Below, one piece after another: positions 53,097-62,346 of a stretch of 64,000 bases of DNA. The stretch lies in contig JBCCIP010000002.1 in NCBI GenBank assembly GCA_039111475.1, positions 186,001 to 250,000 on the forward strand, in the 5' to 3' direction. Made by a program: the position numbers and the translations under genes. Within the stretch, counting starts at the first letter, position 1; each line of letters begins with the position of its first letter. A model generated the notes under the pieces. The model saw nothing but the letters and a program-made list of their open reading frames with translations. It did no database searches and had not been told where the DNA came from. Source of the DNA: JAUIET01 sp039111475 (lineage in GTDB: Bacteria; Pseudomonadota; Gammaproteobacteria; Pseudomonadales; JAUIET01).

Positions 53097-55142
53097 ATGA
53101 AAACTATGAGCTATGTGCACGGTGAATGGGCCGAGGGGCAAAGCGATGGCAAGGTCGTCTTTGATGCGGTAACGGGTGAACAAATTTGTCAGGTTAGCAG
53201 CTACGGCATCGATTTCCAGAAAGTGCTTGATCACGGTCGCGATATTGGTGGCCCAGCCTTACGTGCAATGACCACACACGCTCGCGGTGCCATGCTGAAA
53301 GAACTTGGCAAACATCTAATGTCAAAGAAGGATGACTTCTACGCCTTGTCGGCGCGCACGGGTGCAACCAAGGCCGATGGTGGAGTTGATATTGAAGGGG
53401 GCATTGGCACCTTGTTCGCCTACGCTGGTGTTGCCAAGCGAGAGTTTGCGAATGAAACATTTATCGTAGAAGGGGCACCGGAAGCGCTTTCAAGAAACGG
53501 TACGTTCGTGGCGCGGCATATACTTGTGCCCAAACGCGGGGTTTCTGTGCACATCAACGCATTCAACTTTCCTTGCTGGGGAATGTTGGAGAAGATCGCG
53601 CCCAGTCTTGTTGCAGGCGTGCCTGTTATAGTTAAGCCGGCCACTGACTCTGCGTATCTAACGGAGGCAATGGTGAAAGAGATAGTAGCCTCCAGTGTGT
53701 TACCTGAGGGCGCTATTCAACTCATTTGTGGGCGCACTGGCGATTTGCTTGATCTGCTGACAGAGCAAGATACGGTCACCTTTACCGGCTCGGCATCAAC
53801 CGGTCAAACTTTACGGGCACACCCCAATATTATTGCGCGTAGCATTCCATTTACCATGGAAGCTGATTCATTGAACTGCAGCATTCTCGGCGAGTCTGTA
53901 CAGGTGGATGACCCTGAGTTCGATTTGTTTGTGAAAGAAGTAGCCAGGGAAATGACCGTAAAAGCGGGGCAAAAGTGCACGGCAATTCGACGCGTTATTG
54001 TTCCAGCCGAGCGTGTTGCTGATGTGCAGAATGCATTAACTGATCGCTTAAATAAAATAGTGGTCGGAGACCCAGCTGAAGCAGGTGTTAGAATGGGGCC
54101 TCTGCTGGGCGCGGCTCAAAAAGCAGATGTACAAGCCAAAGTGAATGCGCTTGCCGAAGATTGTGAGATAGTGCTGGGCGGCAATGATGATTTTACGGTT
54201 CAGGGCGACCGCGCGAATCGTGACGCGTTTTACCCACCCACCTTATTGTATTGTCCTAGTCCATTGGAAGCATCCGGTCCGCACAGTATAGAAGCCTTCG
54301 GTCCAGTCAGTACCATCATGCCGTATCGTACTAACGAGGAGGCAGTGCATATCGCCAGTCTGGGTAAGGGTAGCCTTGTAGGCTCCGTATTTACACATAA
54401 CGATCAAGAGGCGGCAGATTTGATTTTGGGTGCAGCGGCGTACCACGGCCGTATGCTGGTGATTAACCGCGATTGCGCAAAAGAGTCAACTGGGCATGGC
54501 TCGCCATTACCCTCACTTGTTCACGGTGGTCCTGGTCGTGCTGGAGGCGGTGAGGAGTTGGGCGGTGCACGTGCGGTTAAGCACTACATGCAGAGAACCT
54601 CTGTTCAGGGCTCACCCAGCACGCTAACGGCAATCACCAAAGAGTATATGGCGGGTGCCAATACGGTGAGCGATGGCGTTCACCCGTTCAAAAAATACTT
54701 TGAAGATCTGCGCATTGGCGAGCGTTTGACAACTCATAGGCGAACCGTGACCGAAGCCGATATTGTGAATTTCGGTTGCTTGAGCGGCGACCATTTTTAC
54801 GCACACTTTGATGAGTTAGCGGCGAAAGATTCGCTGTTTGGCAAACGAGTTGCGCATGGTTATTTCGTGATCTCAGCGGCTGCCGGAATGTTTGTCGAGC
54901 CATCACCGGGCCCAGTGTTGGCAAACTACGGTCTGGAGTCTTTGCGCTTCATCGAACCTGTTGGTATCGGTGACACGATACAAGTGCACATCACCGCTAA
55001 ACAGAAAATTCTAAAAGAAAAACGCCCTGATGAAGAGCGAGCAACAGGTGTGGTTGTATGGGACGTAGAAGTGCTTAATCAGAATGATGAAATGGTAGCC
55101 TTGTACGACATATTAACCCTGGTAGAACGAAAAGACGGATAA
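53097..55142 (+). CDS. paaZ: Oxepin-CoA hydrolase/3-oxo-5,6-dehydrosuberyl-CoA semialdehyde dehydrogenase
   Basis: A 681-residue bifunctional enzyme. Residues to about 520 are an aldehyde dehydrogenase: INAFNFPCWGMLEKIAPSL, FTGSASTGQ, and AGQKCTAI with the catalytic Cys. From about 540 a MaoC-like hydratase: GDHFYAHFDELAAKDSLFG and RVAHGYFVISAAAG carry the Asp/His active site. It opens the oxepin ring and oxidises the resulting aldehyde. Both halves look intact. First gene of the paaZ-G-I-J unit, preceded by GGAG; the in-frame ATG at 53106 is less likely. Confidence 0.96.
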   Translation: MKTMSYVHGEWAEGQSDGKVVFDAVTGEQICQVSSYGIDFQKVLDHGRDIGGPALRAMTTHARGAMLKELGKHLMSKKDDFYALSARTGATKADGGVDIEGGIGTLFAYAGVAKREFANETFIVEGAPEALSRNGTFVARHILVPKRGVSVHINAFNFPCWGMLEKIAPSLVAGVPVIVKPATDSAYLTEAMVKEIVASSVLPEGAIQLICGRTGDLLDLLTEQDTVTFTGSASTGQTLRAHPNIIARSIPFTMEADSLNCSILGESVQVDDPEFDLFVKEVAREMTVKAGQKCTAIRRVIVPAERVADVQNALTDRLNKIVVGDPAEAGVRMGPLLGAAQKADVQAKVNALAEDCEIVLGGNDDFTVQGDRANRDAFYPPTLLYCPSPLEASGPHSIEAFGPVSTIMPYRTNEEAVHIASLGKGSLVGSVFTHNDQEAADLILGAAAYHGRMLVINRDCAKESTGHGSPLPSLVHGGPGRAGGGEELGGARAVKHYMQRTSVQGSPSTLTAITKEYMAGANTVSDGVHPFKKYFEDLRIGERLTTHRRTVTEADIVNFGCLSGDHFYAHFDELAAKDSLFGKRVAHGYFVISAAAGMFVEPSPGPVLANYGLESLRFIEPVGIGDTIQVHITAKQKILKEKRPDEERATGVVVWDVEVLNQNDEMVALYDILTLVERKDG

Positions 55143-55156
55143 TATCTGGAGAAGCG

Positions 55157-55948
55157 ATGAGTTTTGAAAACATAGAGTTTGGTATTGAAGCGGGTGTTGC
55201 AACGCTGGTGCTTAACAGGCCGGATACGCTGAACAGTTTCACCGTGGCGATGCATGAAGAAGTGCAAGCGGCTATGAAAGCGACTCGCACCGATCCGAGC
55301 GTTCGCTGCCTGTTAATCACTGGTGCCGGGCGCGGTTTTTGTGCCGGCCAGGATCTGAATGACCGCGCCGTGAAAGTAACGGATGAAAAACCGGATCTTG
55401 GCGAGTCAGTGGAGAAATACTACAACCCGCTGATTCGTGGGATCATGAGTTTGGATAAGCCGGTTATTTGCGCAGTTAATGGTATAGCAGCCGGTGCTGG
55501 TGCGAGTATTGCGCTGGCCTGTGACATTGTATTAGCTGCTCGTTCGGCAGCATTTGCACAGGTGTTTTGCAAAATTGGTCTAATCCCGGATTCGGGTGGT
55601 ACGTTTAACCTGCCGCGGGCTATAGGTTTGCCACGTGCGAAAGGGCTTGCTTTACTGGGCGAAAAAATTAGCGCTGAAAAGGCTGAAGCCTGGGGCATGA
55701 TTTGGCAAGTTGTGGACGATGAGGAGTTAATGGCAGAAGCAACAAAACTTGCCGCTCACCTGGCAACCCAACCCACCCGTGGCCTGGCTACCGCGAAAAG
55801 CTTGCTTAACCAATCGTTTTCAACGGCGATGGATGAGCAGGTGGAATGTGAGAAACAGGCCATGCGAACGCTGGGTCAGTCGAACGATTATCAGGAAGGC
55901 GTTGCGGCGTTTATGGAAAAACGTAAGCCAAGTTTCACAGGATCATGA
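55157..55948 (+). CDS. paaG: 1,2-epoxyphenylacetyl-CoA isomerase
   Basis: A 263-residue crotonase-fold isomerase that converts the ring epoxide to oxepin-CoA and also shifts double bonds during later beta-oxidation. Seen: GRGFCAGQDLNDR (about residues 57-69), NGIAAGAGASIALACDI (oxyanion hole), and IPDSGGTFNLPR with the catalytic Asp. The order paaZ-paaG-paaI and short gaps indicate one transcript; its stop overlaps the paaI start by four bases. Confidence 0.94.
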   Translation: MSFENIEFGIEAGVATLVLNRPDTLNSFTVAMHEEVQAAMKATRTDPSVRCLLITGAGRGFCAGQDLNDRAVKVTDEKPDLGESVEKYYNPLIRGIMSLDKPVICAVNGIAAGAGASIALACDIVLAARSAAFAQVFCKIGLIPDSGGTFNLPRAIGLPRAKGLALLGEKISAEKAEAWGMIWQVVDDEELMAEATKLAAHLATQPTRGLATAKSLLNQSFSTAMDEQVECEKQAMRTLGQSNDYQEGVAAFMEKRKPSFTGS

Positions 55949-56382
55949 CCCCCGATGAATTAGCGGCGAAGTGCGCCGATGCAATGTGGTCGACTGATAA
56001 GGCTTCCCAAGGTCTGGGGATGAGTATTCAAGCGATGGGTGAAGGTCGCTCAGAACTCACTATGACAGTGATTGACTCTATGGTGAATGGCCACAATATT
56101 TGCCACGGTGGTTTTATTTTCACGCTCGCTGACTCCGCGTTTGCGTTTGCCTGCAATTCACACAATCAGATAGCGGTTGCCGCCGGTTGTACCATCGACT
56201 TTTTGCGCCCCGCGTCTTTAGGCGACGTGCTCACTGCGAATGCTGAGGCCGTGCATCAAGGGCAACGCAGCGGTATTTATGATATTACAGTGACCAACCA
56301 GCACGGCAAACTCATGGCTACCATGCGTGGCCGTTCGGCGCGTACCCAGGGTCAATTGCTTGATGAAGCAGATTCCACTTAG
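55945..56382 (+). CDS. paaI: Phenylacetyl-CoA pathway thioesterase (hotdog fold)
   Basis: A 145-residue hotdog-fold thioesterase. The family signature NGHNICHGGFIFTLADSAF (about residues 47-65) carries the active-site Asp, followed by NSHNQIAVAAGCTIDFLRPA. It hydrolyses dead-end aryl- or hydroxy-aryl-CoA thioesters and frees CoA. It is translationally coupled to paaG (ATGA overlap) and followed by paaJ after 32 bases. Confidence 0.93.
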   Translation: MTPDELAAKCADAMWSTDKASQGLGMSIQAMGEGRSELTMTVIDSMVNGHNICHGGFIFTLADSAFAFACNSHNQIAVAAGCTIDFLRPASLGDVLTANAEAVHQGQRSGIYDITVTNQHGKLMATMRGRSARTQGQLLDEADST

Positions 56383-56414
56383 TATAGGAATCGTATTTAA
56401 AGGATATTCTACTC

Positions 56415-57620
56415 ATGAATGAAGCGTTTATTTGCGATGCGATCCGCACACCCATCGGTCGGTACGGCGGAGCCTTATCAAAAGTAAGAACAGATGATCT
56501 CGGTGCGATTCCAATTGCGCAGCTGCTGGTCCGTAATTCCAATTTGAATGCCCTGCTCATTGACGACGTGTATTACGGCTGCGCGAATCAGGCGGGCGAA
56601 GACAATCGGAACGTGGGTCGCATGAGTGCTCTGCTAGCCGGCTTGCCGGATACAGTGCCAGGTGTGACTTTAAACCGCCTATGTGGCTCGGGTCTTGATG
56701 CGGTTGGCACGGCCGGTCGTGCACTCAAAAGTGGTGAGCAACAGATGGTTATTGCCGGCGGCGTTGAGTCGATGTCCAGAGCGCCGTTTGTTATGCCAAA
56801 GCAGGAGGGGGCGTTTGGTCGCACGGCAGAGATTTTTGACACCACGATCGGTTGGCGCTTTGTGAACCGATTGATGCACGAGCAATACGGCACAGACTCA
56901 ATGCCTGAGACCGCTGAAAATGTGGCGGCTGAGTTTGGAATCGAACGTGAAGCACAAGACGCCTTTGCGCTTCGAAGTCAGCAAAAAGCCGCCTATGCTC
57001 GCGAGCAGGGCTGGCTTGCCGAAGAAATCGTCAGTGTCCGTATACCTCAACGCAAAAAAGATGATTTGATTGTCACCAATGATGAGCATATACGCGGAGA
57101 CACGACGCTGGATGCGCTGGCTGGCTTGAAAGCAGCGTTTGTTAAGGATGGTACCGTCACGGCAGGCAATGCCTCAGGGGTAAACGATGGCGCCTGTGCA
57201 TTGTTGTTGGCCACTGAGCAGGCCGCCATGGCCAATGGTCTTCAGCCCAAAGCGCGGGTGGTAGCGATGGCAACTGTGGGTCTGGCGCCCAGAATCATGG
57301 GCTTTGGCCCGGCGCCTGCTACGCGTAAGGTGCTGGAAGTGGCCGGTTTGTCGCTGGATCAGATGGATGTGATTGAGCTCAATGAGGCGTTCGCCGCACA
57401 AGGTCTGGCGGTTACCAGAGATCTTGGGTTGGCTGACGATGATGAACGAGTGAACCCTTATGGGGGTGCGATTGCACTTGGCCACCCTTTAGGCATGAGT
57501 GGGGCCAGATTGGCCTGCACCGCTATGTATCAGCTGCACAGAAGCGGCGGTCGTTATGCGTTGTGCACCATGTGTATTGGTGTAGGGCAAGGCATTGCGG
57601 TCATCATCGAAAAGGTTTGA
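56415..57620 (+). CDS. paaJ: 3-oxoadipyl-CoA/3-oxo-5,6-dehydrosuberyl-CoA thiolase
   Basis: A 401-residue true thiolase, in contrast to the two Cys-lacking relatives elsewhere in the window: the nucleophile is seen in NRLCGSGLDAVG (about residue 92), with NEAFAAQ, GGAIALGHPLGMSGAR and CTMCIGVGQG (second Cys) at the C-terminus. It catalyses the two thiolytic steps of the phenylacetate pathway. It ends the paaZ-G-I-J group; a separate promoter precedes paaA. Confidence 0.95.
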   Translation: MNEAFICDAIRTPIGRYGGALSKVRTDDLGAIPIAQLLVRNSNLNALLIDDVYYGCANQAGEDNRNVGRMSALLAGLPDTVPGVTLNRLCGSGLDAVGTAGRALKSGEQQMVIAGGVESMSRAPFVMPKQEGAFGRTAEIFDTTIGWRFVNRLMHEQYGTDSMPETAENVAAEFGIEREAQDAFALRSQQKAAYAREQGWLAEEIVSVRIPQRKKDDLIVTNDEHIRGDTTLDALAGLKAAFVKDGTVTAGNASGVNDGACALLLATEQAAMANGLQPKARVVAMATVGLAPRIMGFGPAPATRKVLEVAGLSLDQMDVIELNEAFAAQGLAVTRDLGLADDDERVNPYGGAIALGHPLGMSGARLACTAMYQLHRSGGRYALCTMCIGVGQGIAVIIEKV

Positions 57621-57653
57621 GGGTAAGTAGACAGATTAATATGATACTAAATA

Positions 57654-57681
57654 TTGATCTATGTATTAAATAGTGTATCAT
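57654..57681 (+). promoter_or_regulatory. paaA promoter with GTGTATCAT element
   Basis: TTGATC (57654-57659), 16 bases, TATCAT (57676-57681), about 30 bases before paaA. GTGTATCAT (57673-57681) overlaps the -10; TGATACT (57642-57648) upstream is a partial inverted copy. Same design as the paaZ promoter. Confidence 0.6.
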
Positions 57682-57712
57682 TTAAATTACTCAAAACGTT
57701 AATGGACTCAAC

Positions 57713-58672
57713 ATGACACATTTTGATCTCAGCGAGGCCGAGCTTGAACAACGCTTTCAGGAACGGGTAGACGACGAGCAGAAAATAGAACCCAAGGACT
57801 GGATGCCGGTGGCGTATCGAAAAACTCTGATTCGGCAAATGTCTCAGCACGCTCACTCTGAAGTGATTGGTATGCAGCCAGAGGGCAACTGGATATCACG
57901 CGCGCCCACATTGATGCGAAAAATCATATTGCTGGCGAAGGTTCAGGACGAGGGCGGTCATGGCTTATACCTGTACAGCGCAGCCGAAACGCTAGGTGCC
58001 AGTCGGGAAGAAATGGTAGATGCCTTGCATGAAGGTCGCGCCAAGTACGCCTCTATTTTTAACTACCCTTCGCTGACCTGGGCCGATATCGGCACCATAG
58101 GTTGGTTGGTAGATGGTGCGGCCATCGTCAACCAGATCAGTTTGCAGCGAACCTCTTACGGGCCATACGCACGAGCAATGGTTCGGATTTGCAAGGAAGA
58201 GAGCTTTCATCAACGCCAGGGTTATGAATCATTGATTGCGCTGGTCAATGGTAGCGATGAACAGAAAGCGATGGCGCAAGATGCCTTGAACCGGTGGTGG
58301 TGGCCATCACTGATGATGTTTGGCCCGCACGATGCAGACTCCGCGAACAGCGGCCAATCCATGAAGTGGAATATCAAGCGCAAGAGTAACGACAGCTTGC
58401 GTCAGGACTTCATAGACCAAACAGTGCCACAGGCCGATTTCCTTGGCTTACATATTCCTGATGAAAAATTGAAATGGAATGAACAGCGACGTCATTACGA
58501 CTTTGGCGACATTGATTGGGATGAATTTGCCCGCGTAGTTCGTGGCGATGGTTTGTGTAATCGAGACCGCGTGCGCCATCACAAGAAAGTACATGATGAT
58601 GGTGCCTGGGTACGCGATGCTCTTCGTGCTTATGAGCAGAAAAAACGCAATCAGGCCAGCGCGGCAGCGTGA
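57713..58672 (+). CDS. paaA: Phenylacetyl-CoA 1,2-epoxidase, catalytic subunit
   Basis: A 319-residue diiron subunit. Ligand regions are visible: VQDEGGHGLYLYSAAETLG (about residues 80-98) and RICKEESFHQRQGYE (about 161-175), the two E-x2-H type motifs. With PaaB, C and E it forms the multicomponent epoxidase that attacks the ring of phenylacetyl-CoA. It starts the paaABCDE-X run. Confidence 0.96.
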   Translation: MTHFDLSEAELEQRFQERVDDEQKIEPKDWMPVAYRKTLIRQMSQHAHSEVIGMQPEGNWISRAPTLMRKIILLAKVQDEGGHGLYLYSAAETLGASREEMVDALHEGRAKYASIFNYPSLTWADIGTIGWLVDGAAIVNQISLQRTSYGPYARAMVRICKEESFHQRQGYESLIALVNGSDEQKAMAQDALNRWWWPSLMMFGPHDADSANSGQSMKWNIKRKSNDSLRQDFIDQTVPQADFLGLHIPDEKLKWNEQRRHYDFGDIDWDEFARVVRGDGLCNRDRVRHHKKVHDDGAWVRDALRAYEQKKRNQASAAA

Positions 58673-58694
58673 ACAATTCGGCGGGGAATAATCG

Positions 58695-58985
58695 ATGAGC
58701 CAGGAAAACGTTTTACCGCTGTTCGAAATTTTCGTTCGCTCCAAGCGTGGGCTTGATCACAAGCATGTGGGCAGTCTGCATGCTGAAAATCATGAGCAGG
58801 CGCTGGAATACGCGCGTGACGTGTATACGCGCAGAAGTGAAGGAGTGAGCATCTGGGTGGTCAAGTCAAGTGACATAACAGCCTCACAGGAAGAAGACGC
58901 CAGCAGTTTTTACGACCCGTCTGACGACAAACCTTATAGGCACGCCATGCATTACACGCTACCTGAACAAATCAAGAACATGTAG
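58695..58985 (+). CDS. paaB: Phenylacetyl-CoA epoxidase subunit PaaB
   Basis: A 96-residue protein with the family features PLFEIFVRSKRGLDHKHVGS near the N-terminus, YARDVYTRRSEGVSIWVV, and a C-terminal YRHAMHYTLPEQIKNM. It bridges the PaaAC subcomplexes and is required for activity. The start has GGGG about 7 bases upstream. It sits 22 bases after paaA and 8 before paaC. Confidence 0.95.
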   Translation: MSQENVLPLFEIFVRSKRGLDHKHVGSLHAENHEQALEYARDVYTRRSEGVSIWVVKSSDITASQEEDASSFYDPSDDKPYRHAMHYTLPEQIKNM

Positions 58986-58993
58986 GTGGCGTT

Positions 58994-59767
58994 ATGGGTG
59001 ACGTAATCAGTAACAATCAAACGGCAATTCAGACATTTGTTCTGGCGGAAGCCGACGATGCGTTAATTTATGGTCAGCGCCTGACGGAGTGGAGTTACAG
59101 TGCACCGTATCTCGAAGAAGATCTTGCGCTGTCGAATGTTGCGTTGGACTATCTGGGGCGAGCTAACAATTACTACGAATACGCAAGTGAACTGGACCCG
59201 GCTGGTCGCACGGTAGATCAGTTGGCCATGTTGCGCGACAGCCGCGAGTTCACCAACCTGTTGATTCATGAATTACCCATTGGTGATTTCGCATTTACCA
59301 TGGCGCGCCAGTTTATTCTGGACTCGTTTTACATCGAGTATCTTGATGTTATGCAGCACAGCACTGATCAACAAATTGCAGCGATTTCGGCCAAGTCGGT
59401 TAAAGAGGCGCAGTATCATGTGCGTCGCAGCCGAGAATGGATTCTGCGTCTGGGAGATGGCACCGAGGAAAGTCATGTCCGTCTTCAAAACGCGCTCAAT
59501 GAGTTGTGGGGCTATACACCAGAATTGTTTTTGCAGTCTTCTGCAGAGACTGAGCTACTGGCTAGTAAGGTGAGCGTCGACCGTAGCCAGCTCAAGCCCG
59601 CCTGGGATAAGCGTGTTGACGCAGTGCTAGAAGAGGCTAGCTTATCGCGCCCTGAAGTCAGCTGGCAAGTAAGCGGCGGCCGCGACGGCATTCATACGGA
59701 AACGCATGGTTTTTTGCTAGCAGAGATGCAGCATTTGCAGCGCGCGTATCCAGGCTTGAAATGGTAA
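58994..59767 (+). CDS. paaC: Phenylacetyl-CoA epoxidase structural subunit PaaC
   Basis: A 257-residue ferritin-like subunit that stabilises PaaA. Typical segments are DDALIYGQRLTEWSYSAP (about residues 20-37), EEDLALSNVALDYLGRA, and KEAQYHVRRSREWILRLGDG. The degenerate diiron positions of PaaC are expected for this non-catalytic subunit. It is in the epoxidase operon, 4 bases before paaD. Confidence 0.95.
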   Translation: MGDVISNNQTAIQTFVLAEADDALIYGQRLTEWSYSAPYLEEDLALSNVALDYLGRANNYYEYASELDPAGRTVDQLAMLRDSREFTNLLIHELPIGDFAFTMARQFILDSFYIEYLDVMQHSTDQQIAAISAKSVKEAQYHVRRSREWILRLGDGTEESHVRLQNALNELWGYTPELFLQSSAETELLASKVSVDRSQLKPAWDKRVDAVLEEASLSRPEVSWQVSGGRDGIHTETHGFLLAEMQHLQRAYPGLKW

Positions 59768-59771
59768 AGCC

Positions 59772-60293
59772 GTGACAGCGATCGCGGCTACTCATCCAGA
59801 GCAATTGCAGCGTCAGCAGACGCGCGATCGTTCAAACCGTCCCGACTTGTGGACCTTACTCGATCAGGTTAAGGATCCAGAGATCCCCGTGCTTTCCATC
59901 TGGGATCTTGGGATTTTACAAGACGTTGCGGTTAATGAAAAGAATCATGTTGTCGTGAACATAACGCCAACCTATTCAGGCTGCCCAGCCATGAAACAAA
60001 TTGAACAAGATATCAAAGAATGTCTTTCATCAGCCGGCTATCTGCAAGCTACAGTAAACAGCCAGTTGTCGCCTGCCTGGTCAACAGATTGGATGACAGC
60101 GCACGGCCGTCAGCAGCTAAAAGAATACGGTATCGCACCTCCCGAAGAGATCAGCGCGCGCCGAGCAGTTGAGTGTCCTCAATGCCAATCAAGTAATGTT
60201 CGGGTGCTCAGCGAATTTGGCTCCACTGCCTGCAAAGCGCTTTACAAGTGCGAAGACTGTACTGAGCCATTTGATTATTTCAAGTGTATCTAG
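59772..60293 (+). CDS. paaD: Phenylacetyl-CoA epoxidase maturation protein PaaD
   Basis: A 173-residue protein starting at GTG. The N-terminal two thirds are a DUF59/MIP18 domain (VKDPEIPVLSIWDLGIL and TPTYSGCPAMKQIEQDI, with the conserved Cys); the C-terminus is a four-Cys zinc-binding tail (CPQC ... CKALYKCEDC). It is thought to mature the Fe-S or diiron centres of the epoxidase. Confidence 0.94.
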   Translation: MTAIAATHPEQLQRQQTRDRSNRPDLWTLLDQVKDPEIPVLSIWDLGILQDVAVNEKNHVVVNITPTYSGCPAMKQIEQDIKECLSSAGYLQATVNSQLSPAWSTDWMTAHGRQQLKEYGIAPPEEISARRAVECPQCQSSNVRVLSEFGSTACKALYKCEDCTEPFDYFKCI

Positions 60294-60309
60294 CGGGTGA
60301 GCAGAAGAG

Positions 60310-61404
60310 ATGAGTAATACTGAATTTTACCCACTTACCGTCGCCGAGGTGCGACCTGAAACCGATGCAGCAGTGTGTGTCACTTTCCATATTCCGGAGC
60401 ATCTGCAATCAGAGTTTGCATTTATACAAGGCCAGTATTTAACCTTACGAGCCAGCATTAATGGTGAAGACGTGAGGCGCTCCTATTCAATATGTTCCGG
60501 CGTTGACGACGGCACACTTAGAGTGGGAATTAAACACATCGAAGATGGTCTGTTTTCAGGATTTGCCAACGGTGAGCTGACAGCTGGAGACATGGTGGAT
60601 GTAATGCCACCTCAGGGCGAATTCTATACGCAACTGCACCCGGATAACGCAAAGCGTTACATGTTCATTTGTGCAGGAAGCGGCATCACGCCCACTTTGT
60701 CCATTGTAAAAACAGTACTTTCCCGAGAGCCAAACAGTCACGTTACTCTGCTGTATGGCAATAAGACCTCAGCCACGGTTATGTTCAAGGAAGATCTTGG
60801 CTTCTTGAAAAACCGTTATATGACGCGCTTTAACTGGCTAAACATACTCAGCCGTGAAGAGCAGGACGCAGAAGTTCTATACGGCCGCCTGGATAACAGC
60901 AAAGGTGGCGAGCTGCATGCGAAAGGCCTGATAGACATTACCTCTACCGACGAATTCTTCTTGTGCGGTCCTGAATCAATGATTTCCGAAGTATCGCGGG
61001 GTTTACGCGCTAGCGGCGTAGATGAGGAACACATTCATTATGAATTATTTTTTGCGTCGGCTGAAGACGCAAAAGCGGTGGTAGAGAAGCACCACGCGCG
61101 GGCAGAAAAATACGCAGGCCAGGTTAGCAAAGTCAGCGTAACGGTCAGTGGCCGCTCGATCAATTTCGATCTTACGGCCGATGGCGAAAACATTCTGGAC
61201 GGCGCAATGCGTAATGGTGCAGACTTACCCTTTTCGTGTAAGGGAGGGGTGTGCGCAACGTGTAAGGCCAAGGTTCTTGAAGGTCAAGTTGATATGGATT
61301 TGAATCATGCCTTAAGTGATGCAGAAGTAGCCGCCGGTATGGTGCTGACTTGTCAGGCCCATCCAATCTCTGAGCACGTTGTTGTCGATTTTGACGCTAT
61401 TTAG
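60310..61404 (+). CDS. paaE: Phenylacetyl-CoA epoxidase reductase subunit PaaE
   Basis: A 364-residue reductase. The N-terminal FAD domain has RRSYSICSG; the NAD(P) domain CAGSGITPTLSIV; the C-terminal plant-type ferredoxin domain shows CKGGVCATCKA with the fourth Cys in VLTCQAHP. It passes electrons from NADPH to PaaA. It ends the epoxidase set, with an 18-base gap to paaX. Confidence 0.95.
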   Translation: MSNTEFYPLTVAEVRPETDAAVCVTFHIPEHLQSEFAFIQGQYLTLRASINGEDVRRSYSICSGVDDGTLRVGIKHIEDGLFSGFANGELTAGDMVDVMPPQGEFYTQLHPDNAKRYMFICAGSGITPTLSIVKTVLSREPNSHVTLLYGNKTSATVMFKEDLGFLKNRYMTRFNWLNILSREEQDAEVLYGRLDNSKGGELHAKGLIDITSTDEFFLCGPESMISEVSRGLRASGVDEEHIHYELFFASAEDAKAVVEKHHARAEKYAGQVSKVSVTVSGRSINFDLTADGENILDGAMRNGADLPFSCKGGVCATCKAKVLEGQVDMDLNHALSDAEVAAGMVLTCQAHPISEHVVVDFDAI

Positions 61405-61422
61405 ACGAGTTTTCCTCCCGCG

Positions 61423-62346
61423 ATGAGCAAGATTAACTCTGAGCTCATTGCCACCAGGGCAATCGACCGCAATGTCAGTTGCACGTCTATGGTGATTACT
61501 TTGTTCGGAGATGTTGTGTCGCAACACGGTGGATGGATCTGGATGGGCAGCCTGATAGACGCACTGTCTTCGTTCGGATTTAACGAGCGACTGGTTCGAA
61601 CGGCAGTATTCCGTGTTGTGCAACAAGATTGGCTGCAAGCAAATAAAGTAGGCCGGCGCAGCTATTACTGTTTTACCGACAACGCCAAAGGCCACTATGA
61701 GAAAGCAGCTAGACGCATCTATGCCTCCGGGCTGCCTGACTGGGACGGTTCATGGACCTTCGTCGCGCCAGTATTTGTGCCGGATGAAAAGCGTGAAGAG
61801 TTTCGAAAGAGTTTGGGTTGGCAAGGTTACAACTCACTTGTTAATGGCATTATGGCGCACCCGTCAGCAGAACGTACCTCTCTTGACGAGACATTGGAGG
61901 AACTTGATCTGGTAGGGAAGGCGATTGTGTTCTCAGCACGAAATGATGATGTTCACTCACAAAAAGCATTGCGAAAGCTGGTACTTAATAAGTGGAATCT
62001 GGATACACTGGCGAAAGAGTATTCGGAGTTGCTTGAATTTTATCGGCCTATTTACAAAAATCTGAAATCGCAAGAACCATCCCCTGAGTTGGGGTTTCAA
62101 TTGAGGGTGATGCTAATACATGATTATCGCCGGATTCTCTTACGAGACCCCGACTTTCCCGATGAGTTGCTGCCGACCGGTTGGGTAGGATTTGAGGTTT
62201 ATGAGCTGGTTAAGCGGCTATACAAATTACTTGCGCCCAACTCTTTAGAATATATTGAAGCCAGGTTGAGTAATGCACAAGGACCGCTGACGCGAGCCAC
62301 AGCAAAGTTTTATAAACGTTTTGACGGCCTGGAGTGCGCAAAATGA
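61423..62346 (+). CDS. paaX: PaaX-family transcriptional repressor
   Basis: A 307-residue protein with the PaaX N-terminal winged helix (SMVITLFGDVVSQHGGWIWM, then FNERLVRTAVFRVVQQDW) and the PaaX C-terminal domain (LRVMLIHDYRRILLRDPDFP). PaaX represses paa operons and is released by phenylacetyl-CoA. Here the gene lies inside the operon it probably controls, giving feedback. Shared elements at the paaZ, paaA and paaK promoters are candidate binding sites. Its stop overlaps the next gene's start (ATGA). Confidence 0.95.
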   Translation: MSKINSELIATRAIDRNVSCTSMVITLFGDVVSQHGGWIWMGSLIDALSSFGFNERLVRTAVFRVVQQDWLQANKVGRRSYYCFTDNAKGHYEKAARRIYASGLPDWDGSWTFVAPVFVPDEKREEFRKSLGWQGYNSLVNGIMAHPSAERTSLDETLEELDLVGKAIVFSARNDDVHSQKALRKLVLNKWNLDTLAKEYSELLEFYRPIYKNLKSQEPSPELGFQLRVMLIHDYRRILLRDPDFPDELLPTGWVGFEVYELVKRLYKLLAPNSLEYIEARLSNAQGPLTRATAKFYKRFDGLECAK

